Source: Hofstenia miamia (Eukaryota > Xenacoelomorpha > Acoela > Hofsteniidae). Taken from it: a stretch of DNA of 23,782 nt. The stretch lies in NCBI GenBank assembly GCA_900660155.1, contig CABFPE010000556.1, positions 447,003 to 470,784 of the forward strand. Direction: 5' to 3'. Below the pieces are notes generated by a model that saw only the letters and a list, made by a program, of their open reading frames with translations, made no database searches and had not been told where the DNA came from. Made by a program: the position numbers and the translations under genes. Of the stretch, positions 11,404-18,175 are shown one piece after another; position 1 is the stretch's first letter; every line of letters begins with the position of its first letter.

Positions 11404-11937
11404 TTATACAAAATTTTCAAATGAATGTGGTTTATTATTTTCATTAAGTAGGCATTGTCTATTAAAGAGGAATGTTCGCAATTTCTTTCTGAATTTCTTG
11501 TAATTTTTTTCAAATTTAATTTCTCTATTTAAGTTATTCCATAATTTAGTTGCTGTGTGGTGAAAACTATTAAAATATTTATCCACTCATAAAAATGTTT
11601 GAGACCGTTCATTTAATTTATTATACTGTTTTAAAAACGAAATTGCGGCCTGGCCAAATTTGAATTTAAATAATATTGATAACATATGCATTTGAATTTG
11701 ATAATAAGGAGATAGTATTTTGTATTTTAATCGGTAATCGGATGCATTGTCATGTTTTTGTCCATAATTGAGTATTTTAAGGGACCAATTAAAAGTTTTA
11801 GACAGAAGGATGCGATGTTTTGAATTAATATTTGTAAAGAGGAATGAGCAATATTGAAAGTGTGAAAGGCAGAGTGCATTTATTAATTGTTTGTGGTACG
11901 TATTTGAAATATTTCTGAGATAATAAAGATACCTAAC
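11404..11937 (-). pseudogene. C-terminal part of the Daphne-like reverse transcriptase
   Basis: Minus-strand coding remnant downstream of the RT active site. Reading from the gap at 11937 it gives VRYLYYLRNISNTYHKQLIN, then HFQYCSFLFTNINSKHR, KTFNWSLKILNY, KYKILSPYYQIQMHML, then, after a break near 11587, KYFNSFHHTATKLWNNLNRE, FEKNYKKFRKKLRTFLFNRQ and a stop at 11404. The ALCLSHFQYC and TKLWNNL..EIK..KNYKKFRKKL patterns are the RT thumb and C-terminal tail usual in CR1/L2/Daphne-group elements. The plus-strand copy at 17531-18060 carries the same blocks. The upstream end is lost in the N gap. A stop at about 11587 splits it, so it is non-functional. Confidence 0.8.
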
Positions 11938-12047
11938 NNNNNNNNNNNNNNNNNNNNNNNNNNNNNNNNNNNNNNNNNNNNNNNNNNNNNNNNNNNNNNN
12001 NNNNNNNNNNNNNNNNNNNNNNNNNNNNNNNNNNNNNNNNNNNNNNN
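11938..12047. other. Scaffold gap, 110 N
   Basis: A run of 110 unknown bases interrupts the minus-strand retroelement. The true size may differ. The contig to its right (12048-12680) does not continue the RT. Confidence 0.99.
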
Positions 12048-12100
12048 AAATATTCCTCGATTCCACTTTTTAAAGAAGTATTCAAATTATTTTTACTTGG

Positions 12101-12195
12101 AAAAATGCAAAGTAAGTTAATGTGGGATAGTAAAAAATGCAAAGTAAGTTAATGTGGGACATTAAAAAATGTAATTATGTGGGAAATTAAAACTA
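12101..12195. repeat. 32-bp tandem repeat, about 2.6 copies
   Basis: The block ATGCAAAGTAAGTTAATGTG begins at 12105 and 12137, and a shortened third copy (ATGTAATTATGTGGG) begins at 12169: 32 bp apart each time. It lies between the gap and the promoter-like array. Confidence 0.85.
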
Positions 12196-12264
12196 AAAAA
12201 GTAAAAAAAATGCAAACTAAATTAGGCCACATAAATAACACAAAAACTAGTAAAAGTACATCCA

Positions 12265-12272
12265 TGACGTCA
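12265..12272. promoter_or_regulatory. CRE palindrome (CREB/ATF-type site)
   Basis: TGACGTCA is the full 8-bp cAMP-response element. A related TCCATGACG recurs 33 bp downstream at 12294 with a half-site. It sits at the upstream edge of the CCAAT array and is followed by a C-rich CCCCCCGCC at 12281-12289, resembling a GC box. Function is inferred from clustering; a single 8-mer alone would mean little. Confidence 0.5.
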
Positions 12273-12287
12273 GTAAAACACCCCCCG

Positions 12288-12418
12288 CCAATATCCATGA
12301 CGCCTCAGGTCAAAGGCCAACCCTCTCGACCAATCACAAAAAAGTGTAACCTCCTTCTACCCACCTCTCGACCAATCAGAAAAAAGTGTAACCTCCTGGA
12401 CTCCACCTCTCGACCAAT
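12288..12418 (+). promoter_or_regulatory. Four CCAAT boxes in exact 42-bp phase
   Basis: CCAAT begins at 12288, 12330, 12372 and 12414, every interval exactly 42 bases. The last three lie in a near-perfect 42-bp tandem unit (CCTCTCGACCAATCAGAAAA then AAGTG...) from 12322 to about 12430. The first lies in unrelated sequence but keeps the phase. GACCAATCAG matches the preferred NF-Y site. Forty-two bases equals four turns of B-DNA, so all sites would face the same side of the helix. A further CCAAT at 12445-12449 overlaps the TATA box. This is promoter-like architecture. Whether it is active, and on which strand, cannot be told from sequence alone. Confidence 0.6.
12307..12319 (+). promoter_or_regulatory. 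DR1-type nuclear receptor site
   Basis: AGGTCA-A-AGGCCA: two AGGTCA half-sites in direct repeat with one spacer base, one mismatch in the second. This is the form bound by HNF4/COUP-TF/RXR-type receptors. It lies between the first and second CCAAT boxes. Confidence 0.45.
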
Positions 12419-12431
12419 CAGAAAAAAGTGA
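12322..12431. repeat. 42-bp tandem repeat, 2.6 copies
   Basis: Units start at 12322, 12364 and 12406. The first half (CCTCTCGACCAATCA and the A-rich run plus AAGTG) is nearly invariant, and the second half (ACCTCCT...CCAC) drifts more. Conservation concentrates on the CCAAT half, suggesting selection on, or recent copying of, that part. A plus-strand frame running through it (12177-12431) is a by-product, because 42 is a multiple of three. Confidence 0.93.
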
Positions 12432-12444
12432 CACCTGCTACAAC

Positions 12445-12460
12445 CCAATATATACTACTC
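12445..12460 (+). promoter_or_regulatory. TATA-like box downstream of the CCAAT array
   Basis: CCAATATATAC, with TATATA at 12449-12454, lies 31 bases after the last phased CCAAT box. That is closer than usual for a CCAAT box but in the right order. It implies a plus-strand start near 12475-12485. In this AT-rich DNA a lone TATATA is weak evidence; the context raises it. Confidence 0.45.
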
Positions 12461-12680
12461 CCGTGGCTGGCGTTTCTCTAATTTATCTCTCAGTTCTTGG
12501 AGTTGGATATGTATTGCTCTTCCTCTCGTATATAACTGATCTGGGGTGATGTTTCCCTCTGTGTAGATGTGTTCCTTATTGTTGTTTTCTAGCAATATCT
12601 TTTTTGTTCTCTTGTAATCTTCCTGTTCTGTCATTTCTACAGCTTTGCATTGTGAATTCACGTATGATTTGTATTCATGT
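12455..12680 (-). CDS. Partial unknown protein, lysine/glutamate-rich
   Basis: A minus-strand frame is open from the N at 12681 to a stop at 12455, about 75 residues with the 5' end lost in the gap. There is no proven start: the first likely codon seen is GTG at 12661, which is not a normal animal start, so I treat it as a 5'-truncated frame. It contains EYKSYVNSQCKAVEMTEQ, KRTKKILLENNNKEH, TPDQLYTRGRAIHIQLQELR and ends KLEKRQPRE. The composition is protein-like (charged, amphipathic, possibly helical) rather than a random AT-rich frame. I do not recognise the family. It could be an internal piece of a retroelement, because it lies between two RT halves on the same strand, or the end of a host protein. 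Its stop lies inside the TATA region of the array. Confidence 0.4.
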
Positions 12681-12681
12681 A
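12681..12681. other. One-N contig join
   Basis: A single N separates the promoter-bearing contig (12048-12680) from retroelement sequence. No duplicated flank is visible here, so the order of the two contigs rests on scaffolding only. Confidence 0.9.
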
Positions 12682-13470
12682 NTTAATAATAAAGATTGGA
12701 AGATTGTAGGATGCCGTTGATTTATTTGTGTCTAATGTTTTTATTATGGTTTCTAATTCATTTGCATTTATGAGTCGAAAAGAAAAGTATGTTTTTCCTG
12801 GGAATTTATTAATATTTGTCTTTCTCTTATATTGGGGGAAATTGAAATTGCCAAGTTCCTTAAATGTTGTATTTAGGTGGTCTATTATTCTTGTTTTTTC
12901 TGTTGTAGTTTGGTTATAAATATTTAATTCATTAATATCAGTTGAAATTCCTTTACTTTTTCCCAAAATTTTATGAATATATCGCCATTTTTCGTTTGTA
13001 TTATTTAGTTTATTGAAGAANATTTATGAGTCTAAAAGAAAAGTATGTTTTTCCTGGGAATTTATTAATATTTGTCTTTCTCTTATATTGGGGAAAATTG
13101 AAATTGCCAAGTTCCTTAAATGTTGTATTTAGGTGGTCTATTATTCTTGTTTTTTCTGTTGTAGTTTGGTTATAAATATTTAATTCATTAATATCAGTTG
13201 AAATTCCTTTACTTTTTCCCAAAATTTTATGAATATATCGCCATTTTTCGTTTGTATTATTTAGTTTATTGAAGAATCTTTTTTCTTTTAATGCAGATTT
13301 TTTATTTTTTAATTGTTTAATAATCATCTTTGATTTTTCGTAATTAGACCAATTGATTGTTGTCAGTTCTGTTTGAGCGAGATCAAACAATTTTCTTTTA
13401 ATACTTACTAGTTCATGAATGTCACTATCGTCGGCATTTGATAAAGCAAACTTGCGCGCCTTTAATTTTA
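12682..13470 (-). pseudogene. N-proximal part of the Daphne-like reverse transcriptase region
   Basis: Minus-strand coding remnant upstream of the RT active site. From about 13470 it gives KLKARKFALSNADDSDIHEL, KRKLFDLAQTEL, WSNYEKSKMIIKQLKNKKSA, KRFFNKLNNTNEKWRYIHKI, LGKSKGISTDINEL, then LETIIKTLDTNKSTASYNLP at the RT finger entry. The lysine-rich linker followed by WRYIHKILG...L..L, a post-fusion HLN..F, and an (N/S)KS.G..-like finger motif is usual between endonuclease and RT in jockey-superfamily elements. The typical KSSG.D..P appears as KSTASYNLP, altered at the conserved Gly and Asp. The 255-bp duplication around the N at 13021 inflates the length. No endonuclease domain is present, since the 5' side ends in (ATT)n. 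Confidence 0.75.
12766..13276. repeat. 255-bp direct duplication around a single N
   Basis: 12766-13020 and 13022-13276 match over their whole length with only a few differences, for example near 12776 and 12836. They are separated only by one N at 13021. Both end in GAAGAA. This is the pattern of two overlapping contig ends set side by side rather than merged. Confidence 0.92.
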
Positions 13471-13512
13471 AATAATAATTAATAATAATATTAATAATAA
13501 TAGTAGTAGTAG
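13468..13512. repeat. (TAA)n/(TAG)n microsatellite at the 5' break of the minus Daphne-like copy
   Basis: Imperfect TAA units followed by TAGTAGTAG. The RT frame starts right next to it. In the orientation of the element it reads ATT, the same orientation as at the 5' end of the plus-strand copy (16949-16993). Confidence 0.85.
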
Positions 13513-13540
13513 GAATGCTTTCCAATTTTGAATACAACTA

Positions 13541-15190
13541 AAACAATCTAATGAACTTTCAAAAAATTCATTTGTGGTATAAGTATTGGGAAAATTATAT
13601 TTCACAATAATTCTACTAGCAATTTTTTCAAAATCTGTGATCGTTTCCTCAACAAATCTCTAAACACATACAACTCACGAATTAACGAAGTCTTTTTCGT
13701 CTGTAATTCGCGACCTATTGCGAACCCCACAACGTGATGACCTCCCCAACTTTGTGCACGGTGCCCTGAACGGGTTAACGAAGTTTTTCATCAGAAAACA
13801 AATGTTTGAGGGTAGTTGTGCCTATAGACATTAGACCGCCCTATTATATGAACCTTAGGTATTGGAGGAATTTGTATGCTCTTTCAAAAATCGGATTTCT
13901 CATTCAAAAAATAAGTTCTTACTGCCTTGAAATGATTTTTAACAGAAATCTCAATCATTGCATAACCGCAAACAAACTCATAGTTGTATCAATATCAAAG
14001 ACTTTCAATATTTTTAACAGGCTTGGACAAATTGTTCAAAGAGGAAAAAGCAATTTGTTACTTTAAAGTAATACACGTAGAAATAGGGTTGCAACACACT
14101 TTGAAGACTAGCTATATCAATTGTTTGTTCACATCAATCCAGATCTGATGAGCATACATAGCTGATACAGGTTTATAATGCCAGTATTCTTCAAGACTCT
14201 AAAATATTTTCTGAAAAAGCGGATAGAAATTATTGCTGACTTTAATAAGAACATGTACTTCATCAAAAAATTTCTGTAGTAGTCAGCATTACCAAGCGAA
14301 CTAATGGAGCATAGTGGTCATACTAGAGATTATTGGTGCCTTCGAATTTGCAAATAGAGTGAAAATCGATATAGCAGATCTTGGCACGAAGAAATTACAT
14401 TCCACTCATTTAGTCAAACTGAAACTACAGTATTTAACCCTAAGCAGCCTAGCGTCCGTTTTAAAAGGAAAGACCGTTTTTTCACATTTACAAAGAATTT
14501 TCTCCAAGCCTATTGCCAAATTTGAAAATCTTGGAACATGGTTAGGTCTATTGGGGAACATATATAAATGCAATTTTGAAAACTTCTATTAGAGCTTATT
14601 GCTGCGGCAGAGATTATTGAATAGATAAACAAGTTTTATTAAAAATTTCCGAATTTTTAAAAAATATTAAAATTCTCTCGATACCTAGTGTTAATGTATT
14701 TAGAAGGTTTTGAGCCCCTGGAGGCAATAAAGTATTTTGACTGTTTTGAATACTTGCAAAGATATTGCAAACCCATTGAGGCGCGCTTTGTGCAAAGTTA
14801 GAGGTCGCGTGGCAGAATGCCCCTGCGACCGGAAACTTTGCGCAACGGCACATCTCAATGGGACAAGGCCAGCGCGCGGATTTAAAGCGAAAAAAGAGAG
14901 TCTCCTCTATCATGTGGTGCTTTCAGATTGAGCTATAAGCGTTTAAACTTTTTTATAGGATCATGAAAAATCACCAGGCTGTTTAAGGTTAAGGAAAGTC
15001 TTAGCTAACAATCTAATTTGTACCAAAGATGATTTCACAGATGAACTATGTTAGCAGTAATGCAAAAACTTGCCACTACGGTATTGAAAGGTAGCAAAGC
15101 TCAACAATATTTGATTCATAGCTAAGGAAATACTTTATGTACTTTATACATACATGTATATATTATTTTGAGCAAAGGTTGTGAATACAT
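13541..15190. other. AT-rich DNA with one GC-rich hairpin, no supportable gene
   Basis: No frame here shows protein motifs; the 92-codon frame at 14314-14592 has no recognisable content. A short GC-richer patch at 13680-13790 carries the near-repeat TTAACGAAGT twice (about 13682 and 13776). The hairpin at 14772-14862 is listed on its own. Confidence 0.55.
14772..14862. repeat. Imperfect GC-rich foldback, 91 nt
   Basis: Paired arms from outside in: CCCATTGAG (14772-14780) with CTCAATGGG (14854-14862); GCAAAGTT (14792-14799) with AACTTTGC (14834-14841); GGTCGC (14803-14808) with GCGACC (14825-14830); GGCA (14811-14814) with TGCC (14818-14821) around a GAA loop. Spacing is symmetrical within one or two bases throughout, leaving an internal loop near 14781-14791. 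A transcript could form a long hairpin of pre-miRNA size. It could equally be the core of a palindromic transposon remnant. Confidence 0.7.
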
Positions 15191-15202
15191 TATTAATCGT
15201 TA

Positions 15203-15230
15203 TATTATATTATTACTATTATTATTTTTT
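15203..15230. repeat. Imperfect (ATT)n at the 3' end of R4-like copy 2
   Basis: TATTATATTATTACTATTAT and following ATT-rich bases lie next to the 3' end of the element. On the strand of the element this is an A-run followed by TAA/TAG units, as expected for a tail or TAA target. Confidence 0.85.
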
Positions 15231-15272
15231 CATTTCTTCTCACAGCTTCATGCTGGTATTCTTCTCAGCTCG

Positions 15273-15290
15273 GGGAACTCACCAGTTCCC
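15273..15290. repeat. Perfect 7-bp stem in the 3' untranslated region of copy 2
   Basis: GGGAACT, loop CACC, then AGTTCCC. It lies between the RT stop (15311) and the tail. RTs of this class recognise structured 3' RNA ends, so it may be part of the priming signal; this is inference. Confidence 0.8.
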
Positions 15291-15310
15291 AGGGAGTCTG
15301 AGAGCTTTCA

Positions 15311-16890
15311 TCAGGACTCTAGCTCCCTAAGTTCATTCTTGTTCCATCTAACTATTCCTGCCGAATAGCTCAACATTGGTATTGCCAATGTATTAATTGC
15401 TTTTATACTATTCTGCCCATTCAATGCTGACTTCTGTAGAACCTTCCTTACTCTCCTCTTGTATTCTTTTCTTAGTCTCATCTTTATTTCCTCATGATCT
15501 GTTCTGTCCCTCTCTATCACTCCTAAGTACTTGTACCCCTCCTTGACTTCCTCAATCTTATCCCCACTGCTCGTCCTCAAACCATCACCATCCACACACT
15601 TGCCTCTAGTCATTGTCACTGCTGCACACTTTCCTAACACTGCTCTACCATTCTTCTCCAGCTTATACTCTATGCCTGTCTCCTTTAACTTTTCTGTGAT
15701 GGGGATTAAGCTAACTACAAACAGTAGTGGTGCTAAGCTGTCTCCCTGGAATATGCCTCGCCTAAACATCAACCTGTGCACGTCTATCTCAGTCTGTCAC
15801 TTTCTCATCTCCCTCTCTAGAAACTGAACCCATTTCCATGAAACTCCATTGGCCTCTTGCGTCTTCAATACCCACCTATGTGATATGCTGTCATATGCCT
15901 TCCTGTAGTCTATCCACGTCATTGCTAAGTTTGTCTTCCTTCTTTTACAATTCTCTACCACTGCCTGGTCTATTAACAACTGATCATTGCATCCTCTCAT
16001 CTTTGTCCTACATCCCTTTTGCTCCTTTGGTATCAACCTGTTCAGTTCTAAGTAAAATGCCAGGCTACTTGAAATCCCAGAAATTAGCAATTTCCAAGTT
16101 GGTGGCAGACATGCTATTGGTCTGAAGTTGCTTGCTTCACTACCTTTCTTTGGGTCCTTCTGTATCAGAAATGTCCTTCCCACTACCATCCACTCTGGGC
16201 ACCCACTCACCACACACTCCTCCTCCAATGCTACTGCTAGTCTCTCATGAACACTTGTGAACTTCTTCAGTCAATACCCATGTACTTCCTCTCTGCCTTC
16301 CAGTTCTTCATCTTCCTTAGAGCCTCCTTCAGCGTTGCAGTTGTGATTACTTTTTCTTCTTCTTGCCTCAATTCCTTCTGCTTTTCTTAACTCCTCTTGG
16401 AACTGGTAACCTAGTTCTTTCACCTATTTCTTCTTTCATCTTTTCCTTCATGGCTTCTGCAGTTTCTGCTTCGACTGGTTCTGCTGCTTCCGCCACTTCT
16501 GTCACAACGTCTATCACTTCATCTCCCCTTTGCTTAGCCTGTTCAACTCTCTTTTTCCCCTTACTCTCATCCAGCTGTAACTTTCCACTTGTCCTGCAAG
16601 CCTCTGCTCTGTAACTTCTAATCCCTTCCTGCCTTCCTCCATTCTTCCAACATTCTTTTCCTGTAACCCATCTCATCTGGCCTGCTTCTTCTGTAACACT
16701 CCAGTGCGGTTGTGTTCTGCTCATCTCTCCATTTATGCCGTCGTCCGTTGGTCTGTGTGGATCCTATACTACCACTTCTCGAGTCCACACTCCCGATTGT
16801 GGAGTCTGCCTGACGGGAGATTCTTCGCAACCTCTCACCATTTAAGGCCTGCCGAGGACTGAGGGCCTTTTCTTTCGTGTTCACTTTCAT
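15311..16890 (-). pseudogene. R4-like single-ORF protein remnant (Myb-like N terminus plus RT)
   Basis: From 16890: a basic region with RRHKWRDEQNTTALECYRRS and MGYRKRMLEEWRK (Myb-like, DNA binding), then LEVTEQRLAGQVESY in a shifted frame. Then KELRQEEEKVITTATLKEAL and KMKNWK near 16300-16385, VHGY-stop-LKKFTSVHERL, VGRTFLIQKDPKKGSEASNF with RPIACLP (RT fingers), KMRGCNDQLLIDQAV, MTWIDYRKAYDSISHRWVLK (first catalytic Asp region), GIFQGDSLAPLLF, and KCAAVTMTRGKCVDG. The last blocks are YKYLGVIERDR and SYSAGIVRWNKNELRELE, with a stop at 15311. Breaks: the PGPDG entry is lost, TGA replaces Trp twice (16271-16273 and 15797-15799), frames shift in the N-terminal third, the YMDD box is deleted at 15637/15638, and there is no endonuclease. 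From 16228 to 15311 the frame is otherwise intact, so decay is recent. Confidence 0.85.
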
Positions 16891-16948
16891 ATTATGTCTT
16901 CGCCGCGGTCTCAGTTTCGCGTTCTACCCCTTGGCCACTGGAGCCCAC

Positions 16949-16993
16949 TATTATTACTATTATTATTATTCTTGTTATTATTACCATTATTTA
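16949..16993. repeat. (ATT)n tract shared by two retrotransposons, head to head
   Basis: Imperfect ATT units with CTT and CCA interruptions. The 5' end of R4-like copy 2 (minus) lies on the left and the 5' break of the Daphne-like copy (plus) on the right, so both families end in the same tract. Confidence 0.88.
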
Positions 16994-18060
16994 AGTAAAG
17001 CACTTAACTCGATGAATTTCGATATTTTAAAAGAAAAATTAAAGCGACAAGGTTTTAGTTTCAATGCAATAAAATTTATTATGAGTTTTCTAAGCAATAT
17101 TAAACAACGAGTTAAAATCGACTATATTTTTTCAGAGCACGTTACTACAAATCTTGGTGTGCTCCAAGGAACTGTATTAGGACCCATTCTATTTGCATTA
17201 TACGTAAGTGATATTTCAAAATCCTTGACAAATGGAACTATTTACAAAACGCAGATGATACTTGTATATTTTGAACAGCAAAAAATCCCTTTGAGGCAAC
17301 TAAACATTTGACAAAAGATATTGGAAACCTCGTAACATATTTCAATCGTAATAAACTAAAAATCAATTCTCACAAAACTCAATTTATAATCTTTTTATCT
17401 AAACAACAAAAGCTTACTGAAAATATTAAAATTAATGTTTGTGATAATGAAATTAGTCAAGGCAAATGTGTAAACTATCTAGGTGTATTAATAGACAATG
17501 ATTTAAAATTCGATAATTAAACAAGATGGCATGTGGAATAAAATATTTGTACCATTTGTGCCATATAGAAAAATCATCACAATAGAACTAATTCCTTCAT
17601 TTGTATTAAGTCAATTTAATTACTGTGCATTTCTTTTTCAAAATCTCACATCGCAAAAACGTTCATCATTAGCAAAAATGTTTAACTGGGCATTTAGAAC
17701 ACTTAATTATATTGAAAAACATGAATCCATAACGCTGAAGATCATCATATGATATCTTGGCCCCGAGTTACTTTATGCAGTATCAATTTTAATGTATAAT
17801 TCAAAAATTTATTCATGAATTAAGTTCACTAAGTTTTCTTAATAATTACATCAAAATCAATAAACAAAGTAAAGCACTTTTTAGTAGCAATAATCGACAA
17901 GATTCATTTTCTTTTAAATGTTCAATCTTATGGAATGATTTAAGTATTGATATAAAAAGTGAAAAAAACTATAAACACTTCAAGAAAAAAATAAAACAAT
18001 TTCTATTAAGTAGGCAAACATTATTGGACATAGATAATAAACTCAACGCATGGTCAAACA
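16990..18060 (+). pseudogene. Daphne-like reverse transcriptase, truncated and frameshifted
   Basis: Plus-strand blocks in order: KALNSMNFDILKEKLKRQGF (RT, after the first catalytic Asp, which is lost), GVLQGTVLGPILFALYVSDI (QG block), the catalytic Ala-Asp-Asp codons at 17251-17259 in a shifted frame (NADDTCIF where family members have YADD), TKDIGNLVTYFNRNKLKINS with HKTQFIIF from 17308, CVNYLGVLIDNDLKF, then after a break near 17520 SQFNYCAFLFQNL, KMFNWAFRTLNYIEKHES, and SILWNDL...SEKNYKHFKKKI with KQFLLSRQ near 17925-18025. Frameshifts near 17240, 17300 and 17520 and later stops make it non-functional. The Tyr to Asn change in the catalytic box would itself be unusual. Confidence 0.85.
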
Positions 18061-18175
18061 ACTTTCAAAACTCCCCTTTAATTAATACTGCATATTTAAT
18101 TAGTTTTGTAAATATTTTTGTCATGTGTTAGTTTATAGTTTTGCATACATTTAAGCAATAAATTTGCTTCGACTC

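Larger units (their letters stand above)
11210..13540 (-). mobile_element. Daphne/CR1/L2-like non-LTR retrotransposon, broken minus-strand copy
   Basis: Two separated parts of one retroelement RT lie on the minus strand: an N-proximal part at 12682-13470 and a C-terminal part at 11404-11937. The C-terminal part has the same block order and style as the plus-strand copy at 16990-18196 (FNW.L..LNY and KLWNNL...EKNYKKFRKKL against FNWAFRTLNY and ILWNDL...EKNYKHFKKKI), so they are one family. Between the halves lie a 110-N gap and a 633-bp contig with unrelated content, and the RT palm is missing. The 5' end stops in a (TAA/ATT) tract at 13468-13512. The 3' limit near 11210 is a guess; a (TG)n run lies at 11386-11399. 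Confidence 0.75.
15190..16945 (-). mobile_element. R4/Dong-like non-LTR retrotransposon, defective copy 2
   Basis: A minus-strand copy bounded on both sides by (ATT)n-type DNA (15203-15230 and 16949-16993). From the 5' end (16890) it shows a Myb-like N-terminal region, the RT, a stop at 15311, then about 100 bases of 3' untranslated DNA with a hairpin and an A/TAA-rich tail. No restriction-like endonuclease domain follows the RT, so the copy lacks it. The RT has lost its YMDD box by a 114-base deletion. Two nonsense codons and several frameshifts are present. Single-ORF elements of this type insert at specific targets, and Dong of the R4 clade is known to use TAA repeats, which fits the borders seen here. 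Confidence 0.8.

Noticed and set aside
12177..12431. 84-codon plus-strand frame through the 42-bp array (SRPI.KKCNLL repeats)
   Set aside because: The repeated peptide follows from a tandem unit that is a multiple of three. Promoter motifs explain the conservation better than a protein.
12322..12431. CRISPR-like array
   Set aside because: Units are contiguous, without unique spacers, in an animal-type genome.
14314..14592. 92-codon plus-strand frame
   Set aside because: No recognisable domain and no supporting neighbours; likely chance.
15531..16125. Plus-strand open frames of 95-98 codons (15531-15827 and 15838-16125)
   Set aside because: They are antisense shadows of the R4-like RT on the minus strand; serine/leucine-rich with no motif.
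16363..16724. Plus-strand frame 16363-16614 and the alanine/glutamate-rich minus-strand frame 16368-16724
   Set aside because: The plus frame is antisense to the element. The minus frame lies in the decayed N-terminal part of copy 2 and is partly out of frame with the recognisable blocks.
16928..17000. Poly-tyrosine stretch at the start of the plus-strand frame 16877-17311
   Set aside because: It is translation of the (ATT)n microsatellite, not part of the RT protein.
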